Shown here in pieces: positions 45,568 through 56,970 of a DNA stretch of 64,000 bases. The stretch comes from Dryomyza anilis (Eukaryota; Arthropoda; Insecta; Diptera; Dryomyzidae), in the NCBI GenBank assembly GCA_951804985.1, contig OX638132.1:92818696-92882695 (forward strand), written 5' to 3'. Numbering within the stretch: position 1 is the first letter of the stretch; every line of letters starts with the position of its first letter. The translations under genes and the position numbers were made by a program. The notes below the pieces were generated by a model, which saw nothing but the letters and a program-made list of their open reading frames with translations, was not told the origin of the DNA and searched no databases.

Positions 45568-47750
45568 TAGTTAAAAAATATCATAAAAAATTATGTTATT
45601 AATTGTTTTTTCACTATTAAAATTAGTCAATAGGATATCATATCATTTTAATCGGTAAAAACCATAAAATACCATAAAATACCATTTTTTTTTTAATAAA
45701 CATAAAAATAACTGTGTCATTGATTTTAATGGTATTTTATGGAATTTTCTGCATATAAGTATAATATTTTTGTAATTTATCTTATTGAATATTTTTGCAT
45801 CGTATTTTTTTTTATAGTAATCATTTCAATAAAATCGTTGTATATCCATTCTAGATCTAGTTAAAAGCAAAATGAAAAAATGTCATATGCAAGTCCTTAC
45901 GAAATCTTTTTATGCGGATTTTTTTTTAGTTATACCACATATATATTGTTTGCCCACTAAATAGTGAATCGTTGCAATCTCATTAAAATGCAGGCACCCT
46001 AAAGTGTCCCGCGACGCTGATATAAACAGTACGAATCACATTTTAATAGCAACGCCCTGAGCACAAACCGAGCGCACAAACTAACCTCAGGACTCATGCC
46101 ACAAAAAAAGGACCCCCTCCCCAATAAGAAATACAAACTCCTGTAAAAATAATAAATATATTTGTGTATTGGGTTCCTTTTTTTCAAATCGCATAATACG
46201 CAATAAAAGTACGAATGACAATACAAAAAAATTGCACAACTATTGCGCGAAGGTCCTGCCAAAGTTTACGCTCTCGTCCTTTGTGCTGTAATTATTAAAA
46301 CTTTACATTATTTACTGCATACATAGTGGGTATATGTGGCAACCCTACCCTCGTGTAGTGACTGAGACTGAGACTGTGGCAGCGGCAGCCATGTGTCGTC
46401 GTCGTCCTTCTCATCAGAGTCCTCAATACAAAAGCAATTGAAACTTTTCATTGGCTGTGCTGCGCAATCAACTCGAAAACGAATATAGTATCCTTCAGAT
46501 GTGTGGCAACTGCGCGCGGCGCGGATACTCGCAACAAAACGACGACAGAACGAACAACCCTTCCATTATATTTTGATTAAATTTCGTTTGGAGTAGAATT
46601 TTTTTATTTCCATTTATTTTTTGTAATTCTTTTGTGTACTGCGCAACACAATGGCGAGAACTAAAAACAAACTGATTCGATTGCGTTTGTTTCATCTGTC
46701 AGTCGAGGACAATGGCTCGAGTGCTGCCATAAAATAAAATATTTTGTTAAATGTGTTGCTGTATTTGTGTCACACACACGCTCAACTATTTGGTCCGTTC
46801 CTCCTCCTTGCTCTTCCTCTTCCATGCGCACAAAATCTGAAAGAAAAAGAGTACCAAAGAAAAAAAGACTCTATTGAGTCGAACAATTAAATATTTTATT
46901 GTTGTTCATATGCAGCATGTTGTTGCTTTTGCGTGCTTTTTGCCAAGAACTTTACAACAATCGTTGCAATTAAATTGTTTCAAAGTGTTTTTCGTTCGTT
47001 CGTTTGTCGTTTGTTGTACATCGTGCGTTGTTCGTTTTCGTTTTCCGTTGTACGTTGTTGGTTGGTTTTTGTGCTGCCGCCGCCCCTTTTTGTCGAGTGG
47101 GTCCTTGAGCGCTGGCGTTGCCATTTTTTTGTGCGTTTTCTTTCAGTTACAAAAATATTTTGTAAATTATTATTATTATTATTTTATTTTTCCGTTTGTC
47201 ATTTTTCGTTCGTTCGGTCGTTCTCTCTTCTTGGCACAATCCTTTGAGCCACAATAAATTTTGAGCTTTTTGTTTGTGTGTGTCGAAAACTTATGGCTCA
47301 CAAAGGATATTATTCAACGCACTTCAGGACTCACTTTGTGGCGCAATTAACAAAAGCGCCTCTTAGTTGTTTTGTGATATGGTGTGAAATTTTGCAACGA
47401 TTTATTTTTAGTTTTGCAGTTATTAAGTTGATTTTTCATTGTATTTTTCAGCGGTTTTGTTAAATAATATTCAAAATCTACTTACAAAAAATGATTAAGT
47501 TTTACATTTTTGAGAAATTAATTAAATCATTAATGTTTTTCTTTTTTGTGTATAAATACAGTTACACATTGAACACACCCGTTTCAATAGTAGAATTGAA
47601 CATACCCTATTACTACCACATGATTTATGAAAGCTAACCTCAATAACGTTAGTGTGTAAGAGGCATTCAAAATTGTGTCAGCTTTCAGCTTGGAGTGGTC
47701 CGATAATCTAAATCGTATCACTGTCATAGCGCTTTTTTTGCGAAATAAAT
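45568..47750. other. Mixed DNA, GC-richer from 46320 to 47280, no supported gene
   Basis: The segment 46320-47280 has a composition unlike the AT-rich flanks (GAGACTGAGACTGTGGCAGC, TGCGCGCGGCGCGG, CTGCCGCCGCC). Overlapping plus frames at 46874-47257 are F/V/R-rich with no domain, and the region contains an (ATT)n tract at 47169. It could be an upstream or intronic regulatory stretch. Confidence 0.4.
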
Positions 47751-48060
47751 AAAGACGACATTTTCAAAATACTCCGTCCGCTCGGGATTAGTCGTATGTT
47801 CGACTACCGGTGCAGAAAACTGTTTGAGGAGGCTGGAGATATCGAAGACTGCCACCGGTCCGGACCCACATGCACAGTTCGAACGCCGCAAGTAATCAAA
47901 GCAGTAAAATAAATAATTCAGCGAAGACCGCTACGAAAACAGAAAATCATGGGCTGTGCAATACATATTACCCAAAAGTCCACGTGTCGAATTATTAAAA
48001 AAAGAAAATTTGAGGCTTGGTGCCTTCAAAGGTCGTACTATTCTCGAGTTCGTTCGAGAT
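47750..48060 (+). pseudogene. Relic of a Tc1/mariner transposase N-terminus
   Basis: One frame reads IFKILRPLGISRMFDYRC.. then KLFEEAGDIEDCHRSG, VRTPQVIKAVK, a stop, then IIQRRPLRKQKIM and CRIIKK. This follows the paired helix-turn-helix region of DD37D/E-type transposases, including the GRPR-like linker (here RSGPT) and the second helix-turn-helix. The similarity ends before any catalytic residue, and the following DNA is low complexity. The assignment to the superfamily is good; the exact clade cannot be told. Confidence 0.7.
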
Positions 48061-48943
48061 ATTTTCATATTTTTCAATTTTCAATTTTTTTTCATATTTT
48101 CAATTCTCACAATTTTCCTAAATGCTCGCATGAAACACAAATTAGTCATTCTCGAGTTTATGAGAATTGTCGAATGCGACAATTGTCGAATAAAATTCTC
48201 GAATTTGCAACGAATGATGTTTTTCTGATGAGATTCAAAGTCGCACGAAATAAAACATTGAAATCGAAGTTTTATCGAAGTCATAAATGCATTTTATCAA
48301 AGAAATGCATTTTATCAAATTAATTAAACGGATGTTTTATAAAATATACCGTTTGGTTAAACGAATGGTAATGGCGGAAAGCTATATTAGAGACTTTTGT
48401 GACATTATAATTTGCACAATGAAGCGGCTACACTATTCACTACACACTCCACTCCACGTGCGTGCTTCACGTTAATATAATAATTATAGTTTGGTGGTAC
48501 AGTCCTATAAGAATCAAAGTCGCATGAAATGAATCTTCGAAATTGGAAGTGATAAATGTACTGCATCGAACAACTTCATGATTCGTTGGAATTATTTGAA
48601 CGTTAGCTAGGTAGGCTAGGTTTTGTGGACGAGTATATTCGCCAACCCGGTCGGTACTCTGCATTAGGTACAATAACTTTTCTACTTTATTTTGTTATCA
48701 CAATTCGGTTCTATTCTACAAAACATTGTAAACTATATTAGCGGCAAATTATATAGGCGGAAAATTATATTAGCTGCAAATTATATTGACAGCATTAGAT
48801 TTAGCACGAGGAAATATATGGGCTACACTATTCACTACGCACACGACTCCATCATTCAGCAAATGAGTGCACCACTTTATTTATGAATGGACGCGACCAT
48901 AGTTCCTACATTGCATCGTGTACACTTTTTACGCGCACTAATT
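48061..48943. repeat. Cluster of short local repeats
   Basis: CAAAGTCGCA(C/T)GAAAT recurs at about 48236 and 48517, and GGCTACACTATTCACTAC at about 48425 and 48830. About four AATTATAT(T)AG-type units lie at 48735-48795. A small palindromic TTCTCGA/TCGAGAA set lies at 48150-48205. No gene is present. Confidence 0.6.
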
Positions 48944-48951
48944 TTTGCATT

Positions 48952-49256
48952 GTAGCGGCGGTAGCTCGTCTGGTTAGTGCGTTCGACCACGAGCCGAAAG
49001 GTCCGCGGTTCGATCCCCAGCGACTACCAACATATTTTTCATAGAAAACATTTGTCTATGCGACGTTACCTCTCGGCAGTAAATGGCAAATCTACGAGAG
49101 TAAACATTGCCTATGAAAAGCTCTCACCCACCGTTCAGATTCGGCAATAAACTGTAGGTCCCACCAATTTGAGTACAAACATAACACGCACAGCTCAAAT
49201 GGAGAGAGCTCGGCAGAAGTTCTCTACAGGACTGTAGCGCCAAACTATTATTAATA
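48952..49256 (+). mobile_element. tRNA-derived SINE, copy 1
   Basis: The head is tRNA-like: A box TAGCTCGTCTGG and B box GGTTCGATCCC. The body runs through CTCTCGGCAGTAAATGGCAAA and TGCCTATGAAAAGCTCTC and ends GGACTGTAGCGCCAAAC with an ATTATTA tail. TTTGCATT flanks both sides (48944-48951, 49257-49264). It aligns along its whole length to 54343-54648. The split A box and the body show that it is a retroposon, not a tRNA gene. The ACTGTAG...ATT tail suggests mobilisation by an I/LOA-type LINE (inference). Confidence 0.88.
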
Positions 49257-49264
49257 TTTGCATT

Positions 49265-50439
49265 TATTTTTTGAAAATTTGAAATATAATGTCAAACTTT
49301 TCTTCAGTTTTTCTTTGTGCAATTCACAATAGATTCATTGTCTATAGAAAATTTTCGAACGAAAATTGTTTATCGAATTCAATCTCGCATAAACTCAAGA
49401 ATTGGTTTTCGTTCGACATTGATCAAGCGAGAATTCATGAAAGTGAGAGCAGCCCTGATCTGAACTCACTCGATAAAAAATTGTTGACAGTTTTGGAGGA
49501 CATGGTTTTCCACAAAAGATAGATTCAAAGATAGGTCCAAAAGCGGCTTGACTCATTTTACGTTTCGATATGAACCAGAAATTCAGATTATATACTCAAA
49601 AATGTAATTATATTTCATATTTTGGGGATGGTTGTGTATTTCATAATTTAAGATTAAGGGATTTGGTGTTCGTTTATGGGGAGTTTTTGTTTATGGGGCT
49701 TATGTGTTTGGGAATTATTAAAAACTTTCAAGTCGCTCTCGTTCTTTGAGAAATAAATAGGGAAGTCCTGAGTACTACTTCATTTTATTTGTATATTTTA
49801 AGTCTACTCCTCTATTCCTTCTCACAATTTTCTACTGAAATATACTCCTTTTAATATTATGAGATTAATTTCAATATTATAATATTGCTAATAACTATGA
49901 TCAATTATCTATAAATATAAATAATATTTTTGCCATGGTATTTAAATTGTAAAAGTTATAATTAAATGTGCGTTTGTATCAACTTTTATCAATACAATTT
50001 TAAAAACACCATGTATTTCATTGGATGTTCCAGATACACCCCAACTCTAGAATAGACAACCTTGTATACATCAGCGTTATAGAAAATCCCTAAAATCAGG
50101 AATGAATAAAAATGTTAAAATGAACATATCTTTTAATTTATTTGAATCTAATACAGTAATGCATATTTCTACTCCCTTTCTATCAAATTTACTCGTATAT
50201 TTAATTTTATACTCCTTTTACTTCAAATCTACTCTATTTTGATATATTCTCCATTCTACTCCATTTTACTTATTTCTTATTCGCCAGAATTTTATTACTG
50301 GTAATTAATTGCGATAATTAAAACTCGAATTTCACATAAAATCCCAATATACACCAAAAATTAATTTTTCTAAATATATATTTTTTGTTGTTGAATATTG
50401 AACAGTTTATTTTAAAAAAATGTCACTGAAAATAAATAA
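49265..50439. other. AT-rich DNA, no gene seen
   Basis: Frames such as 49289-49522 have some polar, non-repetitive residues but no domain or splice context. ACTCCTTTTA-type words recur between 49800 and 50270. Confidence 0.4.
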
Positions 50440-51085
50440 AAATTAAAATTTTCACTTAAAAATCAAATTCTCAATGAAATTTAATTTTTTTTCACAAAAA
50501 TTCAATTTTTCAATTCAAATTCAATTTTTCAATTCAAATTCAATTTTTCAATTCAAATTCAATTTTTCAATTCAAATTCAATTTTTCACTAAAAATTCAA
50601 TTTTTTACTAAAATTCAATTTATCACTAAAAATTCAATTTTTCACTAAAATTCAATTTTTCACTAAAAATTCAATTTTTCACTAAAAATTCAATTTTGAC
50701 TAAAAACTCAATTTTTCAATTCAAATTCCATTTTTCACTAAAAATTCAATTTTTTACTAAAATTCAATTTATCACTAAAAATTCAATTTTGCACTAAAAA
50801 TTCTATTTTTCACTAAAAATTCAATTTTTCACTAAAAATTTAATTTTGACTAACAATGCAAATTTTCATTAAAAATTCAATTTTAACTAACAATGCAAAT
50901 ATTCACTAAAAATTCAATTTTTCAATTCATTTTTCACTAAAAATTCAATTTTTCACTAAGAATTCCATTTTTTTTTACTAAAAATTAAATTTTTTACTAG
51001 AAATTCAAATTGTCACTAAAAATTCAATTTTGCACAAAAATTAAATTTTTCACAACAATTTAACATTTTTATTAAAAAATTCAAT
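50440..51085. repeat. ATTTTTCACTAAAAATTCA minisatellite, locus 2
   Basis: Units of roughly 17-18 bp, TTCAATTTTTCACTAAAAA and variants, are repeated more than 25 times. They are the reverse complement of the units at 35050-35835. Local variants (TTCAATTCAAA at 50510-50580, TTTTACTAAAA) are clustered, suggesting stepwise amplification. Confidence 0.88.
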
Positions 51086-54000
51086 TCATCAATGTGATTC
51101 TATTTTCACTATACATTAATTTTTGTATGTGACTTTTGTTTGCATAGTCCATAAATATATCTCTATTATACAAATCAAAGTAGTTAGGTATATAGTTCTT
51201 TGAATCACTCCTAAACTAAAGTACAGTATAAACAAAACCTTTGTAAAATATTTCAACAATACTTTTTGCGTATGGTTCCCATATCTAAAATCAGCACGAG
51301 CCAATGGTACAATTGTCATAATCTCATTATTATTTTAACTGGTTGATATTTTCTTCCGATTGAGTGCCTTTCAAATAAAATAAATTTCAAATAAAAACGT
51401 ATGTTTTTGTGTTAATCGCACCTTCATCAGCAAGCAGCCTTCAGCAGACCCACGGGGCCAAACAATGAATTACAACGTATTGAATTGTAAAACAAAAACT
51501 CAACACGATCACCGTCCAAAAACAACAAGAAGAACGATAAAAAGTCCTAATCAGCATAATCAGGACAATGATGATGATGCTGCTGCTGCTGTTGCTGACT
51601 ATGTTAAGGACGACGTTGATGTTGTGCCTGCCAAATGAAAACACAATAAAAGTCAGACCAACGCGACGCGTCCGTCTATCAACGTTTGTCAATCAAAAAA
51701 TAAACAAACCGAATTCTATGCTATATTTTGTTTTTGTGTCCCGGTTGACATACAACTCTTTTGATTGGAAAGGAGTTGTACAAGAAACTGCAGGAGGCGC
51801 GCCGCATATCCTGCCCGATGTTCTGCGGTATGAGTGGCACTAAAACAAGCGGAATTGTTTTGAAAATTAAAGAGCCTCATTACAAATTGTGCCAAATTCC
51901 AAGCATTTTCAGAAAATGTCCTACGCCTGCTTTCGTCCTTAGCAACCCTTAAGCAAATTTTTAAAATAAATAAAACAACCAAATTTGTTGCTTTCAATTG
52001 TTTGTCGATTTGAAAATAATTTCCACATAAATTTTTCACATTCGCATTGGCAGGGTTTTGCCGCCTGTCAGCCGCAGCGTTGAACCACGTGACATGTTTT
52101 GTTGCAGCGGCGGACGATGAACGGGCGGACGAAAGGACGAACAATGCGAACGCGTTCAACGCCTAACGCAACCCTTAACGTCCGTGTCTGTGGTAAAAGG
52201 TCAAAGTTGAGACGACTCTAAAATGGATCTGTCAACGTGGTACACGTGATAGCACGTCTCGCAGATGACGGACGGTCCCACGCAAATTAAATGGTTATTT
52301 TAATTCGATTTATAAGCTGGTTACACATTAAAGACACTGTCATTTGAAATACTGAAAATGAGTTTTGGTTTTGCGGTAACTGTGACAGATTCACACAGGC
52401 GATTAAAATTAGCATAACCAGCTATAAATACCTCGTTCCCGTCAGTTTTTCTAGTCAATTTTGTGTCACTTGTATTTGAGGCATAATTTCCAAAACCTAA
52501 TTAATTTTGACAACTTCGTTAAGTGTTGCCTGAGCTGTCACATTTGTGCTCCGTGTTTGTTTAGGTGGTGCGCGACGCATGCAACATAAAACCGCCTTTT
52601 GAAGAAAAACATGCAGCCCATGTCTAGAAATTAATAAACTCATAAAAAATATAAAAAAAAAGAAACACCAAAAAATATGAATGATTGTGTAAACATTGTG
52701 ACCTCCCAAGTGCAGAACTGTTCGGTGTCAATATGGCTTTCAAAACGTTTTGAATTTTAGTTTTTTTAATTATTTTCTTAATTGCCACCGACTTTGTTCT
52801 TCCGTTCAGTTGCATTTGGTGCTTGTGCACTTCCTCCTGTTTGCGGTTGCTCCTTGACAACGAACCAAACCGCACCGAACCGCGTTCTCTGTTGAGATGA
52901 CACACATTTTTTCACATTGTCGGCGTTTTATTTTTATTCTTTTTATTTCTCGAACTGAAACCTTTCCAAATGTGTAAAATCAGAAAATATTAAAATTTCA
53001 ATTTGTGTAAACAGAAAGAAGTATTCTTCATGTTTGTTGTAAGTGGGAAACGAGAATTGTCGAGGCAGTGTTAGTACAGGTGCGTTCTGAGGTTACCACC
53101 TCGGAAAGATTAAGGTGGAATATACTTAATTTGGTTTTTATCTTTACTATTTCGATTTATGAACTTCGAGATCCACGAAAATAATTTTGATATAGCAGAA
53201 AATGAGTTTTATTGCTCTGCACTTTGAAAAAATACCTACGAATTGTATTCCTAATTTCAGTTGAATGTAAAAGACGTATTGGACAGTATTTTATTTTATT
53301 TTCAAATTTCCACATCAATAAGTACAAAATTACTTATATAATTCCGTAATTTGAAAAGTTTATACGAATCACATATCTCATTTCAGTTAAGAGTCTGGGG
53401 TTTTGTAATTCCTCCAAAAAAATACATTTAAATATATTTTTTTTATTTTTTGGAAGAGTCCATTCCATAATTTGGTTCATGATATAGTTTTTGGCATTAA
53501 CAGAATACTTTTTAATGCATTTTAATTGATTTTTGAGTGATTTTTCAAAACATCTTAATTTTGGACTAGTTGAAATATGTTCGGGATAAGTGAGAAAAAT
53601 AAAAATGTTTAACAAAATACTATTTTAGTCTTTATTTTTCATGTTTTGTTTTTTTCATGACAAAGTCAAATAAATTAATATACAAAAAATATCGCAATTT
53701 GATTAAAACTTAGCACCATTTAACAATGTGAAATTTTTTGCAAAAACGATATACAAATGATATACAAATACGATCATTTTAAACATATTGTCTTATTTAA
53801 TAACTATAAAAATACTCACTTTTTCATAGCAAACACCCATCACTCTAAAAAAAACTTTAAAGAATTTTTTTTTTCACTTGTTCATGAAATGCAATAGAAA
53901 GGTTTTAATTTCTATAACTAATGATTAAAAAGTTGATGACATATTAAGAAGCATTTGAAAATAATTTATATTTTTTTTAGTACAAAAACACGTTCAAAAA

Positions 54001-54334
54001 TTTCAATTTCCTACTTTAGCCAATGTCCCACTTTACCCTAGGTTCCCCTATAATAAAATTATATAAATTGTTTTTGCGAAAAAATATATGGTGTCTATAG
54101 TTTAAATTGACTTCAACGAAGAAGGTGCCTTTTACATAAAATAATTTTCAATTTCACTAAATCTTAAATCATATTAAAATTTAATAATTATTTTAAAATA
54201 ATAAATATAAAATATTGGAAATGTGTATTTTAGAATTAATTTTAAAATTTAAAAATTAAATAAAATTAGAAATATAATTTTCATAAATATTAAAACTTTT
54301 TTTTGATATCAATATCAGTTAAATATTTACATCG
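51086..54334. other. Mixed DNA, GC-richer from 51390 to 52920, no supported gene
   Basis: A 147-codon minus frame (52159-51716) and overlapping plus frames occur in the GC-richer part, but none shows a domain, and both strands are open over the same interval. An ATGATGATGCTGCTGCTG microsatellite lies at 51568. An E-box (ACACGTGATAGCACGTC) lies near 52235. From 52920 onward the DNA is AT-rich and featureless. Confidence 0.4.
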
Positions 54335-54342
54335 TTATCTTA

Positions 54343-54648
54343 GCTGCGGTAGCTCAGTGGTTAGTGCGTTGGACTGCGAGCCGAAAGGTCCCCGGTTCAA
54401 GCCTGGACTGGGGCTAACAACATCTTTTCATAGAAACATTTTTCTATACCGCTCTACCTCTCGGCAGTAAATGGCAAACCTCCGAGAGTAAAAACATTGC
54501 CTATGAAAAGCTCTCACCCGCCGTTCGGATTCGGCAATAAACTGTAGGTCCCACCACTTTGAGTACAAATATAACACGCACAGCTCAAAATGGTGAGAGA
54601 GCTCGGCCTAAGTCCTTATAGGACTGTAGTGCCAAACTATTATTATTA
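54343..54648 (+). mobile_element. tRNA-derived SINE, copy 2
   Basis: This has the same structure as copy 1: A box TAGCTCAGTGG, B box GGTTCAAGCCT, body with CTCTCGGCAGTAAATGGCAAA, end GGACTGTAGTGCCAAAC and an (ATT)n tail. TTATCTTA flanks both sides (54335-54342, 54649-54656), an 8-bp target duplication. The B box is weaker than in copy 1 (CAAGCCT for CGATCCC). Confidence 0.9.
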
Positions 54649-54937
54649 TTATCTTAGTATAAATTTACCTTATAAGGTTAGTCCTGAAACTTGTTGAGAT
54701 ATGACAAGGAAATATTTCATTGAGCAGTTCTCGAATATAGCCCTAAAATAATTTGAACAAGGGTAGTGAGACAATAGACTTTTTGCAAATCCTTCAATTT
54801 TCGTATGATTCTTCATTATCAAAAACGATAATTTAGGTGATACTATCTAATAATAATAACATTTCGATACACATACACTGAGCATAAAAATGTTTTCAAA
54901 TTTAAAATTTTAAACTAATTTTAAACACAATGGCGTA

Positions 54938-55041
54938 CAATTTAAAGTCAACTTTGAAATTTAAATTAGCTTATTGACATTTTATTTTATACGAAAATTG
55001 TCAAAGAAGTCGATTTAAATTTTAAAGTTGACTTAAAATTG
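54938..55041. repeat. Hairpin next to the long inverted repeat
   Basis: CAATTTAAAGTCAACTTTG.. (54938-54965) is inverted at 55014-55041 over 28 bp with about three mismatches. It ends six bases before the CACGGAG terminus of the 55048-56543 repeat. Confidence 0.65.
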
Positions 55042-55047
55042 TCTATG

Positions 55048-56543
55048 CACGGAGAGATAAGATTTGTTTGAATATGTTTGAATGTAATTAAAAAGTAATA
55101 CGAAATTACCATAAATATATTAGGAATGAAGTGTAATTAAATTATAATCGAAATTGAATTTATTTTTGTTCACGTGTAAACATTATTATATTGTCCAGCA
55201 GAATCTGTCAAATTTACCATAAATATGTTACAATACCAACATAAAATTTTAATTGCATTTGAATAAACTATTTCTTGGCAATTTACTTGGTTAAAACTAT
55301 GTTTTGAAACACAGAAAATGCTAATCAAATCTAAATACAACGTATGTTCGCCACGCTCGTCTTAATTCGATAATTTATTGACTGACGAAGTTGGCAACGT
55401 TGTGCAGCATTTTCTACCATCTTTTGCCATCGTTTGAACATATTGATGTTTAAAAACAAACAAAACAGAAATTGGATTTAAATAAGTGTATTCTTGCAAC
55501 ATTCTTCATGTATATGAAGTTGGCACTCGTTGAGCAGAATTTTCAACCTACGTCTCTTTTGTCATCGTTTGAAGTATGTATAGGGTCATTTTAAACATAC
55601 TGATGTTTGAAAACAAACAAAAAATGAATTCTTGTTTATAAAGTTGACACGGCATTTTCTGCGGCATTTTCTTGATCGGCATTTTCTGCGTCCGTGTCTT
55701 TTGTTGTTCGTTGAGAAAACGTGTTCCCGTCGGTAATAATTTTGTTACTTGTAAATTAAATAAATATATAAATTGTGTTATAAAAATTACTAATAGTAAC
55801 AGAGTATAATAACTTGCAGTATATAATTTCTGAAACTGATGTGAAAAAACCACAAATAAAAATCAGTGTTTTGATTTTCAAACAGAATTTGGCATGTTTT
55901 TTTACAAAATCCTCCGCGAATTCCTTGCCTACGCTATGTGCTGACCCTAGTAGAAATTTGCCCGATGCGCCATCGGGAAATGATCGGGTTTTCGTTGGGT
56001 AAACCCTATTAAGGAAATATGATCATTGCCTTTGCATGTCCTTATCATGATTACCATAGCAGGGTTTACATTATCTAAACAGTCAATGTTCCCGATCATA
56101 GCTACATTATTTTTTCCTCATAACGAAATTATCATCAGACAATGATCGAGATTTAATGAGAGAAACCCTATTATGCTCGGGCTCTGACAAGGCAATTGTC
56201 GGGTAAATAATAAAATGGGGAATTGCCCGATCAGTACATGATCATGGCCTGAGGTCAGTAAATGATCAGGACACTGCGTTACAAGAACATTATGGGCCTC
56301 GTCATATCCCGATCATCTCAAATAATGACATGATCACTTCATGACCAAAATTTCTACTAGGGGACTGAGACCAACTGTAACTGTACCAAATATAAAGCGA
56401 GCCTGGATCGCCTGGTTTAGCGCCTGCTGGTGCAATTGTGCTTTCATTGAAGCTATCACTAGTACTTGCAGTTTTAAACGAATTATTTATTTATGCATTT
56501 AAAAATTTATTTGTGAATTCAATTATTATAAATTCCCACTGTG
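55048..56543 (-). repeat. Long inverted repeat, copy 2 (with MITE insert)
   Basis: Reverse complement partner of 44587-45567. It starts CACGGAGAGATAAGATTTG on the plus strand and ends AATTCCCACTGTG. Its two ends are themselves weakly related (CACGGAG... and CACAGTGGGA...). A 419-bp GATCAT-rich MITE (55945-56363) interrupts it where copy 1 reads straight through. Confidence 0.75.
55945..56363. mobile_element. MITE with CCCTAGTAGAAATTT ends and many GATCA motifs
   Basis: The ends CCCTAGTAGAAATTT and AAATTTCTACTAGGG are exact inverses. The interior has at least nine TGATC/GATCA words, several as CCCGATCA (56090, 56226, 56306). The corresponding site in the uninterrupted repeat copy confirms insertion. 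A lone AAATTTCTACTAGGGG end also lies at about 40878-40893. No coding capacity. Confidence 0.8.
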
Positions 56544-56970
56544 CATGTTTAAAGATTTTTAATAAAAATTAATAAAATAACAACATTTTATTTTTATTTT
56601 ATTTACAGGATTTTTTTCCAAAAATATTTAAATATGTTTTATACCACTTTTTGTACTGAAACAACTGATATGTTTCATTGGAAACATATTTATATTCAGG
56701 TCGTTCAAAATCATGTTTTAATTTGAACATATTTATGTTCGGTTCAAATATTTATTTTGTTTGGATGTAGTAATTATTATGTTTCCATTAGAACATAAAC
56801 CATTTTAAGGGGCAACATTAAAATGTTTCCTTGATATTATAATATAAGTCAGAGCTCATTACAACACAGTTCAAGCCTCAATACAACCCTGTTTACAAAT
56901 GATTTATCAGTCAATTATATATTATGTTTACATAAAATTCCAAACATACATGTTAATGCCTGCAAAATTA

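Noticed and set aside
46874..47257. 127- and 104-codon overlapping ORFs
   Set aside because: F/V/R-rich translations of TTCGTTCG-type repetitive DNA in two frames; no motif.
48952..49025. Functional tRNA gene
   Set aside because: A and B boxes are present, but the acceptor stem does not close, the sequence continues into a shared 230-bp body and ATT tail, and target duplications flank it. It is a SINE head.
51716..52159. 147-codon minus-strand ORF as a gene
   Set aside because: The opposite strand is open over much of the same stretch, the peptide shows no domain, and no splice or polyA context supports it. Locally higher GC content makes long open frames more likely.
54343..54416. Functional tRNA gene
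   Set aside because: Same reasons as for the copy at 48952; the B box is also degenerate.
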